A stretch of 64,000 bases of DNA from the NCBI GenBank assembly GCA_009767595.1, contig VSDK01019056.1:13636-77635 (forward strand), written 5' to 3'. The translations under genes were made by a program, and so were the position numbers. Numbering within the stretch: the first letter of the stretch is position 1; the number at the start of each line of letters is the position of its first letter. Of the stretch, positions 31,583 to 43,078 are shown one piece after another. Origin of the DNA: Symbiodinium kawagutii. Lineage: Eukaryota; Sar; Dinophyceae; Suessiales; Symbiodiniaceae. The notes under the pieces were generated by a model. The model did no database searches. It saw only the letters and a program-made list of their open reading frames with translations, and had not been told where the DNA came from.

Positions 31583-31694
31583 GGGTGTTTCTCAAAGGAG
31601 CAGTACCCCTAAATCATCCAATATCATCCAAAGTACCCAATCACAGTAATCAACCAACCCTATTTTTTGGGTCCCCTTTGCTGTTAAGAAACCC
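31583..31694. mobile_element. Family B element, diverged
   Basis: GGGTGTTTCTCAAAGGAGCAGTACCCC to TGGGTCCCCTTTGCTGTTAAGAAACCCT. It lies just left of another copy. Confidence 0.65.
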
Positions 31695-31702
31695 TCACAA
31701 TA

Positions 31703-31810
31703 GCGGTTTCTCAAGTCGTAGGAGACCCCCCAGTTATCATCCTTTATATCAACCATTGATAGCAAAAAACCAACCGCAACTTGGGACTAGCGCTATTTTG
31801 AGAAACCACC
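31703..31810. mobile_element. Family B element
   Basis: GCGGTTTCTCAAGTCGTAGGAGACCCCCC to GCGCTATTTTGAGAAACCACC, eight bases after the preceding copy. Confidence 0.75.
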
Positions 31811-31953
31811 AGATGGAAAAAAGAATCATGCGTCCGCAACCTTGATGTTTGGATGGATCAATGCCATTGATACAGTAACTCCATAACTCCACTATTCTTC
31901 AACTTCATGGATATGTTCAAGATTGATAGCACCAATCTACCCCAAACTTTCCA

Positions 31954-32214
31954 ATGGATCCATCCCCAGCCCCCGGGAAGTCCCCATCCCAGGTCAAGGG
32001 TCACCTCCATGGGGATCGCCTCGTGGCGCCTCCAGGTGTCCCAGTTCTGCTTGCGGCAAATCATGCGGAACCGCTTCGAGTTTGTGGCCTTGGAACAGCA
32101 GCGCTTGGCTCGGGCGCGGAGATCCCAGGAACTGAGCCCGACGTTTTCGATGATGAATTCACTGGTGACACTGGGAGGGGGTTCGACCGAGCGAACTGGG
32201 AAGCCAAAAGTTAT
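31954..32214 (+). CDS. Candidate exon, frame unresolved
   Basis: Two + frames are open: one ends GTEPDVFDDEFTGDTGRGFD then RANWEAKSYG; the other has RNRFEFVALEQQRLARARRS. Each looks coding in part, so an internal splice may switch frames. No family recognised. Confidence 0.35.
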
Positions 32215-32464
32215 GGTACGTTTATTATGGTTTATTGCACTTTATGGCGAGAGATGTTCATTCAGGATGAGAACTGGGCTGTGAGAAACACTGATATATT
32301 TCCATTGCATCACAATAAAGAAGGTTTCACATAGTTTCGGAACTTTAGGGATGCGTTTAGTGTCCATATCTCAAGTTAGGAAGAGCATCGAAGAGAAAGC
32401 AACCAGGGGATGAAATGTTGAAGGCAAGTGACACCATAGACGACTTGTAGATGCAATCGCAAGT

Positions 32465-32656
32465 CATTTAGCTGATGAGCGACCAACCGTTGTTCTATTT
32501 CGGCGCCGGTGTCGCAAGCTCCTGCGCGAATCAGCCAGACTCGTCGGCCCCAAGGCCAACCTGCCCCTCATTGACAAGAAGGAAATGACGGAGATTGAGA
32601 GTAGTTGGTTCGAGGCTTGTGGGGGACCTTGGCACGACTTGGGGACCAGCCCCTGA
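32465..32656 (+). CDS. Candidate terminal exon, unknown function
   Basis: The open frame SHLADERPTVVLFRRRCRKL then LRESARLVGPKANLPLIDKK and EMTEIESSWFEACGGPWHDL ends GTSP-TGA. Strongly coding composition, basic then acidic. Product not recognised. It lies between other + strand candidate exons at 32.0 and 33.0 kb. Confidence 0.5.
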   Translation, partial: HLADERPTVVLFRRRCRKLLRESARLVGPKANLPLIDKKEMTEIESSWFEACGGPWHDLGTSP

Positions 32657-32875
32657 TTCGACTGCTACAAGACTCTGCTAAGCTTTTCCAGTAAGCTTTT
32701 CCAGAGGATTGCTATCAGAAATCTCGTCTCAACGTACACTGGGTTTGTCCGCCCAAAATGGGTGCCAAAATTAGGGTAACCAATGGGCCCCACCAAAAAA
32801 TGGTCATTTTACATCGTTTTACGATTGGAAACCATTGGTTTGTGGGCATCACTATGACTTGGCACTTACCCAAAT

Positions 32876-32986
32876 GGCAGTGGGTCAAAACCCTGTACCC
32901 CTGCTTCCCCAGCACCAACCATTGTTTTCCCTTGTATTGTTGGTGGAAATCCCCCATTATTGGTTGATTAATATTGACCCATAGCC
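32876..32986 (-). mobile_element. Family C element
   Basis: GGCAGTGGGTCAAAACCC to ATATTGACCCATAGCC, 111 bp, flanked by AAAT (32872-32875, 32987-32990). Confidence 0.85.
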
Positions 32987-33003
32987 AAATGATGCTTGAA
33001 AAG

Positions 33004-33146
33004 GCGAGGGTCGGGGTGCAATCCTCAAGGATCCCCCCGCTGTTCGGAGCCAGGATTTTGAGCTTCAGTACTGCCAGGAGGATGCGATCATGGCAGTCAG
33101 CGCCCTGGGGGGTTCTGGGCGACCCCGAAACTGCTTGGTTGATTAA
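33004..33146 (+). CDS. Candidate exon, unknown function
   Basis: After GAAAAG|GCGAGG (AG|G) a frame reads EGRGAILKDPPAVRSQDFEL then QYCQEDAIMAVSALGGSGRP to TAA. Other frames are open on both strands, so the call is tentative. It begins 17 bases after a family C element, which would lie in the preceding intron. Confidence 0.35.
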
Positions 33147-33219
33147 TGTTGGTTTCTGATTAGTATCTACCTGTTGGTGACTCATCTATTTTCATTACTT
33201 TAGGGGGGGTTACACTAAT

Positions 33220-33352
33220 CAGAAACCAACATTACTATAAATGGGTGATATGGGATGATTTGGTAGTACATGTAGTACCACCAAATGGATGATTTGGTAA
33301 TATTTGACTACTATTGGATGATTTGGGGCTACCGATATTTTCAGAAACCACC
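33220..33352. mobile_element. Family B-like element, diverged or compound
   Basis: Contains ATTACTATAAATGG, three copies of GGATGATTTGG, and the right end TACCGATATTTTCAGAAACCACC. The left end is atypical. Confidence 0.5.
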
Positions 33353-33838
33353 AAATCTGCCTTGAGATGTGTCTCCATTTACCCTGAACAGCCTGTTCTA
33401 CAGTGGACTTGCACCTTGAGATGGCATGCCGCCGATCAAAATCTCACTACATGATATGGGTAAGAGGCACTAGCGAAAAGCATCAAAAATCAATAGCTGA
33501 ACATCCAAACTATAGGGAAGTTTTCGTTTGCCTTTGAGGGTGTTCACGAGGGGTACAAGGTCTTTACACAGACATTGTAGGTGTATCATATTGCAACTTA
33601 CATATGATATTGTATGAAATGCATATAGCAATGTCCGACGCAATTCGGAAGGCTTGGTGGTTGAGTGACTCAATGTGCGCGCGTGGCAGGTGTGGGAGAG
33701 ATACTACATCAACGACATCAGAGTAGCTTGGAAAAACCGCCCATGTCACTTGTGCTTGGGCCTGCGTTGCGCCTGAATAGAAACCCACATCGTGAGCTGA
33801 AGGATTGCATTGCAGGTTTTGTTCCTAGATGATCGTTG

Positions 33839-33911
33839 ACATCCCTTCACATCCCTTCACATCCCTTCACATCCCTTCACATCCCTTCACATCCCTTGAC
33901 ATCCCTTGACC
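33839..33911. repeat. 10-bp tandem repeat, about 7 copies
   Basis: ACATCCCTTC repeated, with the last copies ACATCCCTTG. Confidence 0.95.
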
Positions 33912-33929
33912 CATCCAAGCAGATCTAAG

Positions 33930-33980
33930 GGCGACGATTTGCGTGCGGGCATTCTGGCAGACATCGAAACTAAGCAGAGC
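33930..33980 (+). CDS. Short candidate exon
   Basis: ATCTAAG|GGCGAC opens a frame DDLRAGILADIETKQS ending at CAGAGC|GTGGTC (GT donor). AG|G and GT borders and coding-like residues are the only evidence. Confidence 0.35.
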
Positions 33981-34162
33981 GTGGTCTGACTCCTGGAGAT
34001 TTCTGGTCCCAAGCGCGACGAGTGATTCGATAATGGTTGGAGTGACACCAAAATACTTCAGATAAATATATAGTATATATGTTTTTTTGTTTATCTATTC
34101 ATTTATTTATACATATGGCCAATCATGTTAAATCAACGTAAATTGTACGCACCAAAAGCACC

Positions 34163-34305
34163 TGTTCCATTGGAAAACATGGGCACCAACGCCGCCTTCG
34201 ACCTTTCTGAGGCGTTCCTGCAGGCGCAGCTCCTGACTGCGCTGTTGATCTCGCCAGAGACGTACAGCAACAAGTGCTGGCCTCACTCACAGTGCGAACA
34301 ACGCA
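34163..34305 (+). CDS. Candidate exon, frame unresolved
   Basis: One frame reads MGTNAAFDLSEAFLQAQLLT then ALLISPETYSNKCWPHSQ; another gives LARDVQQQVLASLTVRTTQI. GC-rich against an AT-rich background, which favours coding. Confidence 0.35.
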
Positions 34306-34348
34306 GATCTGTGGCTTATCTTCGCAAAATTACTACCATAAGCAGATA

Positions 34349-34520
34349 ACCATTGTTATCATTGTTATTATTGTTATCACATTGATAATAATTATCATTG
34401 TTATTATTGTTATCACATTGATAATAATTATCATTGTTATTATTGTTATCACATTGATAATAATTATCATTGTTATTATTGTTATCACATTGATAATAAT
34501 TATCATTGTTATTACCATAT
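34349..34520. repeat. 36-bp satellite, self-complementary unit
   Basis: About 4.5 copies of ATTGTTATTATTGTTATCAC followed by ATTGATAATAATTATC. The TTGTTATCA and TGATAATAA halves are near-complementary. Open in several frames only because the period is a multiple of three. Confidence 0.9.
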
Positions 34521-34606
34521 ATAGTAATCATAAGAAATAAGAATAGTAACAATGATAATTAATGATAATAGTGATAAGAATTGATAGTAATGAATAAAGA
34601 ATCAGA

Positions 34607-34712
34607 GTTCTGGAAACAGGGGTACTCCAGAATCAATGGGTTTGATTCGTATAAACGGTTCATTTCGGATGATTTAAGGGTACCCCTAATGACCCTAATG
34701 TGACAAACCACC
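34607..34712. mobile_element. Family B element, diverged
   Basis: CTGGAAACAGGGGTACTCC to GGGTACCCCTAATGACCCTAATGTGACAAACCACC. Confidence 0.6.
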
Positions 34713-34982
34713 AATGATCCTGGATGTTTTAGCAGATGGTTTTAGGTTCTGAATCTAGCCGTTGAAAGGTACTGTCAGGGGCTGGTTTTTGTCGATCTTA
34801 GCCATCAAGCCATGACCCAAAGTGATACCATCTACGGTCATCAACGGAAGAAGAATCCTGACCCAGCTCTTGATCGCGTATATTATGAACCATCTTGCTT
34901 CATTGATCTGGGTTTGGTTGGGGGGGGTGGCCAACATGAACTGCAAATACCAACATAAGATGGAGGAGGTCATGAAGTTCAG

Positions 34983-37974
34983 TTGCTTTGTATTTCACGA
35001 GTCTCGCTATTGTTGCCTCCGTCCCCATCGCTCAGGTGCATCCAGCACAGTCTTGTACTCGGCGGTACACCTTTTCCGCTCGAGCCCTGGAATGCTGACG
35101 ATGACGACCCAGATTTCAAGCCATTTCAAGCGGTCTCTAGTTGGAGCTTTGGCGTTTTGCTTGAACACCAAGGACCAGAACATGCACAAGCAATGACCAG
35201 TGAGTTCCCTAGTTCTGTGGAGAGCGAAGTTGGTTTCAACAGCATTGAGCAGACATGGCTATGCTCACTTGGCACCACTGTGCAGCCGCTGGTGAAGTTG
35301 AGAGGCGGTGCAACAACGTATCTCAACTGGAGTGCCTATGCAAAGCCAGTGACACCTGCGAGTTTTGCCACCGTTTCTGATTTGCTAAGCCAAGATGGGA
35401 ATAGCCAACTAGTCAACAGTATGTCACAACCAACCTCCTGTTGACATGGCATGTTCACTTGATCAGTGTTCGGTGATTGTTGGCATTGGCATGACAGCAT
35501 CGACGGCGAAGATGCTGGACTGCTTCAATGGAGACTACCCAGATCCAAATTGTGTGAACGCCACGGAGGACTGTGAAAGTGTTGCACTGCAGATTCTTAA
35601 AGAATGTATGTGCAATCAGCAGGGGGTAGATTCCTTGTGTAATTCCTTGTCCAGTTCGCTTTGAAAAAATTGAAGTGAGCAGCTGTGAGCGATTCAGATA
35701 CCAAGATCTGCATAGAGGACGGATCGTGCTTGGATCCTTCCACGGATATCAAGATCGATGGTGGATCTGTGCTGCCGGCGATGTTGCGAACCTGCCCTTG
35801 TGATCCATCTCTGGTTGAGCCCCAACAGATATGGGAAAGCCGACCAGCTATGCGGGTACCCCTGTGGCGAAGTAAGCGCATGTGTTTCAGTGGGAGTTGG
35901 CGCTCCGAGTGCGATGGCATCGCGAGCTTGTCTTGGGGCACCATGTCAGCCATGGGTTGAGCCAGGGTGACCAATCGGTGATATCTTTATGCAATAAGGT
36001 CTCAGGCACTCCCAGCCGCACTACCCCGGCTTGTTGAGCTCCTGGAGTTGTTGGGGTCCGTGCTGGGCCAATATGTTGGGCTCATGTTCCGCGCAAGTTG
36101 AAGTCAAATTGGAACAACATTGGCTCTAGCTGGCCAGATTTTTGTCCTGTGGATTTTTTCAGACTAGTTAAATTCCACCCCATGTTGGGTCCAGTGTGGC
36201 GCCTGTTTGGGCTTCACAGAGCTCAAGCCATTCATCTCTGTTTCACTTCCATGCCTCCCGCAATGCAAAGTCCCATGCAACGATGGTCTTGGAAGTTGCT
36301 CTACCACTCAGAAAACGCCTCGCTACTCTCACCAACAAACAATCATGTCTTGCTTGGTTCGAACCTTCGCAAAAAAAATGCGCTCGCCCACGTTGCAATG
36401 AAGAAATACCAATCCTCGCTGGAGGTCCTTCTGGGGGTGAGCTGCGTTACCATTGAAAAGCGATTCCCATGGATGTTTAATTGTACACCTACACATGATA
36501 CAGTATTGCTGAATTTCACAGATACATATGCACATGCATACACACAGATAGACATACAGACATACATACAGATGCCCTGATATGTTTGGTGTGTTTGCAA
36601 TATATGTCTGTATACACTGGGGCGTATAGATACAGAGCAAACTCGCGGTTGACGGTTGGTGGATGCGCTCTTCAACATGTTTCCTGGAACTTGAATTCGC
36701 AACATTCCTGACATATCCTATGACTGTCCTTTTAATCATGTCTAGCATGCTGCCTTTAGAGCATGATATGGGAAAACCATGGAGCTCTTAAAACCAGATA
36801 GCTGGCTGCTCAGATTGATGACTTTGACCTCATGGCGGGTCACTACCTCTCTTACGTCCAGCGGTCCATTAGAGAGGCCAAGTGATCGCTGGAGTTGAAT
36901 CTGTGGCTGGTGGGTTTGAACTCTTGATTTTCTCCAGTATTTTTGATGATTTGGGATGATTTGGGATGCTTGGTTGATTGTTTTTCATTTTGTGGGATGG
37001 CTTCTAAACACCAATCAGATCTCACTTGGCAAGTGCAGTCAAGATGCGGTCAAAGCATGCGGCTTTCGGCCTATGATTCACTACGATCTTTGTATCCTTT
37101 CCGGTCGCTGAAATGAGAAGCGAGTTCCCTGCAAGTGTTGTCACTGTCAGGAGATGCAAGCACAGAAGGATACTTTGGAGAATACCTTGACCCGTTGCCC
37201 CTTTGGTCAGGGTCACAGTCGCGACAGTCGGTGGGATGCAGCCATTGCATCAAGTTGATCAAGTTGAAGTGTGCAAACTTGTGTGTGTGCAAGCTTGCAG
37301 ACCTGGTTCTAGATGTAGTGCATTCAATGCAGTCTGTGTTCTTCAGATCCTGAAAACATATGGACTGCGTCATGATTTTCATGTACCAGCCTCCTCCACC
37401 TTCCATCGTTTCAGGCACTATGACTATCAGCGATGGTTCGACTCAGTTGGGTGATTGTGTGAAGCGAAAATCTGTGCCTCTGGCATATTTCTTTGAAGCA
37501 GCAAACTGTTCCATATTGTGCTTAAGACCTGCTCTGCAGCTTTTGCGGGTGCACACGTATCTCATAGAAGCCTTCATGGAAAGAAATGTTCTCGCAACCG
37601 GGCTCATTCGCTGTTTGCAGCATGTTCGAATGGTTTCTTGCCAGCAACATGATGTGAGCCAGGCTCGATATGTAGAGGAGCAGCTCGATATGATTGTTAT
37701 GCGTTTGAATCCGGTCAACTTCTCAGTAGACATAAAGTGCAAGAGAAATCAGAACAATGCATCCATGTTCAATTTGCAGCCAATAGACTGTTCAGGTCGA
37801 TACCTACCTTTCTCCAAAGAAGTGGGCAATGAGCTTACCAGAGAACAGTTTCCCCTTTGCTTGTGGTATGTTCCTAAAAGTGTAGTCATGGCGCTTCGCG
37901 CCGCAGACTGCCTGCACCCATTGTCATCAGAACAGGGAACAGAATGCAGATGGAAGCTGTATGATTTTGGATGA
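34983..37974 (+). CDS. Cysteine-rich protein gene, several candidate exons
   Basis: At least five same-strand coding-like blocks. 34983-35444 has EPWNADDDDPDFKPFQAVSS, then SIEQTWLCSLGTTVQPLVKL and GGATTYLNWSAYAKPVTPAS. 35446-35664 has STAKMLDCFNGDYPDPNCVN then ECMCNQQGVDSLCNSL. 35690-35962 has DTKICIEDGSCLDPSTDIKI, then in another frame ADQLCGYPCGEVSACVSVGV. 36180-36410 has CWVQCGACLGFTELKPFISV then SLPCLPQCKVPCNDGLGSCS. 37203-37974 has VEVCKLVCVQACRPGSRCSA, then a long frame ending GTECRWKLYDFG-TGA. Paired cysteines suggest a secreted or surface disulfide-rich protein. Exon borders are not resolved and more than one gene may be present. No named domain is claimed. Confidence 0.45.
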
Positions 37975-38054
37975 GACTTAATCAGGTTGTGTGGTGACTG
38001 AAAAAGGCTTAGCGGCTTAGGAGCAGTTGATTATTTGAGCTTGGAAGGTAATCT

Positions 38055-38164
38055 GGATGGCTTATACCCACTAACTTAGGTTTTTAGTGTTTTTGGGATA
38101 TGATTGATTTACCATATAACCACTAAAAATATTTTTTAGCAAGGGATCTAGTTCAGCCACCAAG
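38055..38164 (+). mobile_element. Family F element, second copy
   Basis: GGATGGCTTATACCCACTAAC to GTTCAGCCACCAAG, aligned end to end with helicase intron 1 (same first 20 and last 13 bases apart from a few changes). TAAT flanks both sides. 110 bp. Confidence 0.75.
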
Positions 38165-38263
38165 TAATGGAATCACCAAGTGTGCGCATTCACGTAAGCA
38201 TCCATGGCCCGCATACAGACTTGGTTTCAAAGGCCTCGCGCTTGATCTAAAAGTCCATGATAT

Positions 38264-38438
38264 GGTGGTTTTTTCAAAATCTGGAACTCCCAAAAATGGC
38301 TGGTTCATTACTACTACTATTACTATTACTATAGATTAGGTTCATTACTGTAAATGATTTATTTAGGTTCATTACTATAAATGACTACTATTGGAACCAT
38401 TGGATGCTTTGGGGGGTACCCTTATTCTAAGACACAAC
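38264..38438. mobile_element. Family B element with internal expansion
   Basis: GGTGGTTTTTTCAAAATCTGG to GGGGGTACCCTTATTCTAAGACACAAC. The centre carries TTCATTACT(A/G) three times, including (TAC)n, enlarging it to about 175 bp. Confidence 0.7.
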
Positions 38439-38439
38439 A

Positions 38440-39734
38440 TGACAAAACCATGTATGTCATGAGTCATCTCGCACACAAACTTTCAGTCGCTCTAAGCCTT
38501 GCAGCTTGCCCCAAGCCCCATTGTGGAGCCATGTCAGTCGAACATATGCCAAGATCGACCCATTTTGCTGTCACATCAGACCAAGGGTGGCCTAACAGAT
38601 GGGCACAACTTGGGCCAAGTTGGGCGCAAATGGAGCATCTCAAAACTCCAGTCAGGGTTCGAATTTCACCTTGATCTCCAACCTTTCTCCACTTTTGACC
38701 ATTTTCAAGAAACGGGGAAAAAAACACAATAAACATAGAGTTTGGATGAGTTCGGGCTAGCAAAGGGGGCAGAATTGCAACATTTGGCGCATGTTGGGAG
38801 CCCGAGGCGACCCCTTCCTTCTGTTGCACCAGAGCATCTCTTGTAGATGTCTCTTCTATCCTTTTCCATGTGCTCTCAATTTCTCTTTTTCGTCGAAAAT
38901 TTATCCAATTGGGGGTCCAAAAGCTGTTGTTTGTCGGTACCATATGGTATCATCACATACACTCGGGTAATTCAACATGGGAATGGAAAATCACCATTTT
39001 TTTTCTAGAGAAACGCTGGGAAATGATCCATGGAAATTGTGGACTTTCCAGTCAGCCATGTTAAAACACCAGAGGGTAACCATTGCTAACTATTCTCAAC
39101 CATTGATCAACCATTCCTGGCCAACAATCCACCCTGTAACCAGCAAATAACCATCACATTAACCACTATTGGCAACTAATCAATCACTATTCACCATCAA
39201 TCGACCATCAGGGGATTGTTAAATGTGGACTTATGAACGAAATGCATAGAACAAATGTTGTACATGACATCGCCCATCAACATTGGAAGAAGTTTGTTTA
39301 TTTGTACTGGGCCGATTTGCATTTGGGATAACTCCACGCTGTTGCTGCTCTATCCCTTGTTTCTTGGTCAGTTCAGTTTCCTAGCACCAGTTCGTTTCTC
39401 CCATTGTGACTTGGGTTGGCTACATCCACCCTGAAACAATTTAGTTCTATTCCTGTCATTCCTGGCCAATGATCATGGGATATCATGGGGGTACAAGCAT
39501 GTGCGCCAAACAATTTCAAGGTGAAAACTGAACTCCTATTGGCATTTTCAAACTATGCCAGCATAGACCCCAGATAGCAAGCAGATTCCAAAGCTGGACA
39601 TTCTTTTTTGGGCTTTTGATAGTCCAGAAGCTCGCGACGTATCCCACAACAGCAGCGGCGTCCAAAACGGTAACGACGCCCGCAACATGTCGGCACCCAA
39701 ATCGGCAGCGGCACTCACGTGAAACATGCTGACG
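38440..39734. other. Stretch with no secure gene
   Basis: Minus-strand frame 38464-38943 is long but low in coding character. CAGGGTTCGAATTTCACC at 38657 resembles a tRNA B-box, so part may be a tRNA-derived repeat. 39070-39210 has CCATT(A/C)ACCA-type repeats. Confidence 0.35.
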
Positions 39735-40345
39735 CCTGTTTGGCAACAGCAGCAAAACAGCAGCACCACCCACTGAATCATGTTGACACCCATCCGGCAA
39801 CAGCAGCGGTGCCCAAAACAGCAGCTGCATCGGCAACCTCCCGAAGCATGTTGACACCCATGTGACAGCAGCACCGGCGCTCAAAACAGCAGTGCCACCC
39901 ACTGAATCATTTTGACACCTATCCGGCAACAGCAGCAGCTCCCAAAACAGCAGCGGCGCCAGCACCCTCCCGAAACATGCCAACACCCATTTGGCAACAG
40001 CACCGGCACCCAAAACAGCAGCGCCACCCTCTGAATCATCTTGACACCTATCAGGCAACAGCAGCGGCTCCCAAAACAGCAGCGGCACCAGCACCCTCCC
40101 GAAACATGTTGACACCCATTTGGCAACAGCACAAGTTCCCAAAAAAAGCAGCGCCACCCACTTGATCATGTTGACACCTATCCAGCAATAGCAGCGGCAC
40201 CCAACACAGCAGCTGCACCGGCACCCTCCCGAAGCATGTTCACATATATTTGGCAACAGCACCGGCACCCAAGCAGCAGCGCCACCCAGTAAACCATGAT
40301 CACACCAGACCGGCAACAGCAGCAGCGGCGCCCACCGAAGCATGT
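39735..40345. repeat. 126-bp minisatellite, about 5 copies
   Basis: Each unit is two related halves: GGCAACAGCAxCGGCxCCCA plus AAACAGCAGCGxCACC, alternating with ACTGAATCATGTTGACACC and CTCCCGAAACATGTTGACACC. The period is 42 codons, so the minus strand stays open for 275 codons as a Leu/Cys-rich repeat (LLLPDRCQ, ACFGRVL). It looks like repeat-driven openness rather than a gene. Confidence 0.9.
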
Positions 40346-40497
40346 TGACGTTTGTTCGTCCTATGCCTGAAGTAAGGAACTACAGCTTCTTCATTGATAT
40401 TCTCAAAGAAAAGCAGCAAAATGCTCGTCGAAGCGCCAGCAGACACCACTGCCCTGTCTCGATGAAAGATCAAGGAAAATGGATGTACTTCGCTGCA

Positions 40498-40548
40498 CTT
40501 GCCTACTAAACGCTTCGCTGCACTTGCCTACTAAGCGCTGTGTGAACG
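40498..40548. repeat. Tandem duplication, 25-bp unit
   Basis: CTTCGCTGCACTTGCCTACTAAACG followed directly by the same with AAGCG. Confidence 0.9.
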
Positions 40549-40555
40549 TGGCAGT

Positions 40556-41030
40556 GGCAGCGTTCAGCGCAAACAGGTTGGCGTCTCGAAAACCAGGTGC
40601 CCGCTGCAAGATGCCAAACAAAATTTCCACAATGCCGCCACGCCAAGCTCGGCAACGAAAAGCCTTTGGCAGGCAGGCGCCCAAGGCGGGAGAAGCGCGC
40701 AGGAAGCCCAAGTGGCCCAAGTTGGCACCTTACACCCTGTCGTATGTTTAGTTGGTTGGTGGCTTGGTTGGTTGGCTGGCGGGCTTGAAAGCCGAAAAAG
40801 AAAACACGTCAACTCAAAGGCCCAGCTGCAAAAGTAAACCCTGCAGCTCGTCCTTGGCGCGCCAGCGAGCTGGTTCCCTGCTTGAGCGGGCCCCGCTGGC
40901 TGAGCCTTCCGGTCTCGCGAGCTTCATGGTCGCATCATCAGAAATTGAAGGGGCTTTAGCCCGCTATCGAAAAATTGACAATTTTTGCCATGTGCTAATT
41001 GCAGTACCAACTTGTGATTTTATTTTTTAG
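40556..41030 (+). CDS. Candidate exons, strand uncertain for first half
   Basis: 40845-41025 reads SLARQRAGSLLERAPLAEPS then GLASFMVASSEIEGALARYR, coding-like on +. 40556-40751 is open on both strands: basic SANRLASRKPGARCKMPNKI on +, or EILFGILQRAPGFRDANLFA on minus. No family recognised. Confidence 0.35.
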
Positions 41031-43078
41031 AATTGGCACAGTTAATATACTGATCAGAGACATGGCTGTTAAATCATCACTACGGGTATCTTGTTGTCCA
41101 ATAATCGCCATCACTATCCTTTTAGGAGAGTCGTTTTAAGTCAAGGTTAGGTTAGTCTTCATTGATGTTTAATAGTTCAAAACAAACGTTGTTTCCGATG
41201 TCTGCTCATCCGTTTCTTGCCGGCTGTTACGCATCATTACCGAATGTCAAGCGTGTTCACAGTTGTACATAGCCCACGGCGCAGCGCCTCTGAATTCCCA
41301 GAGGCCCCCAAGCTATTGTGACCACACAACCAGTTTTTTTCAAATATGTTTGGTTAGGAGTGTTGATGACAAGTAAGCGCTAACTAACCTTAGTAACCAA
41401 CCATAAAGCTCGACCATGTGCCGTCGGCTAGCCGTATTCCCGTCCTCCAAAACAAAACCTTGGGAATGCTACTGGGCTGGAAGAAACAGTCACCACTGAC
41501 CAAGCCTGTCGTCCGTCACTACGTGCGATTGCTTGACGATTGTCCATGATTACTTGTCGTTGATGAGTTGGTCAAACGTGATATTAGCATATCATTACTA
41601 TGACTGACCGTTGTGCTACCATCGCGAATCATTCACCGCTAGCCATGGTTATATAAAAATGGTGAGGTCATTCAGCTTGCGATTCCAAGCTGTTTGAGGC
41701 GAAGTCCGCAGGAGATCGGGAAATCAATGAAGGGCTCGAGACCTAGCTGCGACATGGTCATGGATGGCATTCTTGGAGCTCAGAACTCTCATGAATGGGA
41801 GGCCTCAAGATGTACAAAGTGATTATGATTGGCTATATGATGTGATTTGCTTTGTTTTTATATATACATAATTTACAGGTCATACAAATACATGTGTGTG
41901 TCATATTTCAGCTGCAGTGGGAGATAGTTGAATGTCCAATGGCTTGCAAGAAATATCATGGGCAAGCTGCACGGCTTCCATCACCAATGCTGGTTGATGG
42001 GAACAGGGGGATGAAAATTAACAAGAATGGTCAAAGAATTGCTACTCGTGGTTGGTTTGTTGACTTTGGGCCATGATATTGCAAGCAAATGTCCTTGTGC
42101 ACGGCTTTGACACAAAAATGCCATGAAGCATCATGAAGTTTATTGGATTCATTTGGATTTTCATGCATTATCCAATGGTGTACTCCCCAAAGATCAAGGT
42201 CGTCATCGTTGGTCAGCTGTGGTATCAGCTATCAGGTTATTCCGGCCTGTCTACTTCGCTTCTGCTGGTAGCGTTTCGCTCATCACCTTTGACATCCGGC
42301 ACTTCCCAGATGAGGCGATGTGCAAGATTTCACATGGATGTTTCTCAAAATAGGGTACCCCTCAAATCATTCTTTATTGACCATTGTAATAAACCATCCA
42401 TTTTGGAGGGTGATTCGGGGGCCTCATCCAAACCAAGGTGAAATAAAATCCATTTTGCAGGGTTCCGCATTTTAAGAAACCCCAACATGTTTAGTTTGCA
42501 CTTTGCCTGCAAAAGGGCTCGAACAGCTTACTCCGATCTTGGATGATGCAGATCAAATAGTCGAGAACAACTCGTGAGACCGCAAGATTGGCAGAATCAC
42601 ATGGAATTGAAACAAGTTTGGAGTTTGAAATCGCCCAAGAATTGAAGCTATGCAAAGGAAATGATGCGTTGGTTGCCTTGGCTGCAGTTCCGGTACGAAA
42701 AGCACTGGCGCATCAAATTCTTTGCTGGGGCGAAGCGACTGGCTCAGAGTGACGGAAACAGCTCCATCTCAGTTTTCGAGAGTTAGCAGCCTGCAATCCG
42801 AAATCTGTTGAAACCAAAAACCTCATCAGCAATTGCAAAGATGCAAAGGTCCCCCCTGATCTTCCCAAGTGATCTTCCGGCTACTTGTAGTTTGCAATAT
42901 GGAAGCCGATTGCAAAGAGGCGGTGCGCTCAAGACACCAGCGATCCGGGTGTGTCCATCAATGGAGTTCTCCAAAATTGAGTAGGTTGGTGAATTTCATT
43001 GAGTTTCCCCCACTATCAACCATTAACATCCATTAACATCCATTAACCATCAATTTTCCCATCAAGAATTTCCCATCG
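41031..43078. other. Stretch with weak frames
   Basis: A frame at 42123-42353 (+) reads PKDQGRHRWSAVVSAIRLFR but competes with another frame. Otherwise AT-rich non-coding, one family B element, and CATTAACATC repeats at 43010-43060. Confidence 0.35.
42336..42484. mobile_element. Family B element, enlarged
   Basis: GGATGTTTCTCAAAATAGGGTACCCC to GCATTTTAAGAAACCCCA, flanked by ACAT (42332-42335 and 42485-42488). Confidence 0.75.

Noticed and set aside
33839..33911. CRISPR-like array
   Set aside because: The repeat is 10 bp with no spacers; simple tandem repeat in a eukaryotic genome.
34274..34540. Ile/Val-rich frame
   Set aside because: Translation of the 36-bp satellite.
38650..38675. tRNA gene (GGGTTCGAATTTC B-box-like sequence)
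   Set aside because: No A-box, acceptor stem or cloverleaf could be fitted around it; at most a decayed tRNA-derived repeat.
39516..40343. 275-codon minus-strand frame as a real protein
   Set aside because: Openness follows from a 126-bp tandem repeat; two other frames are also largely open.
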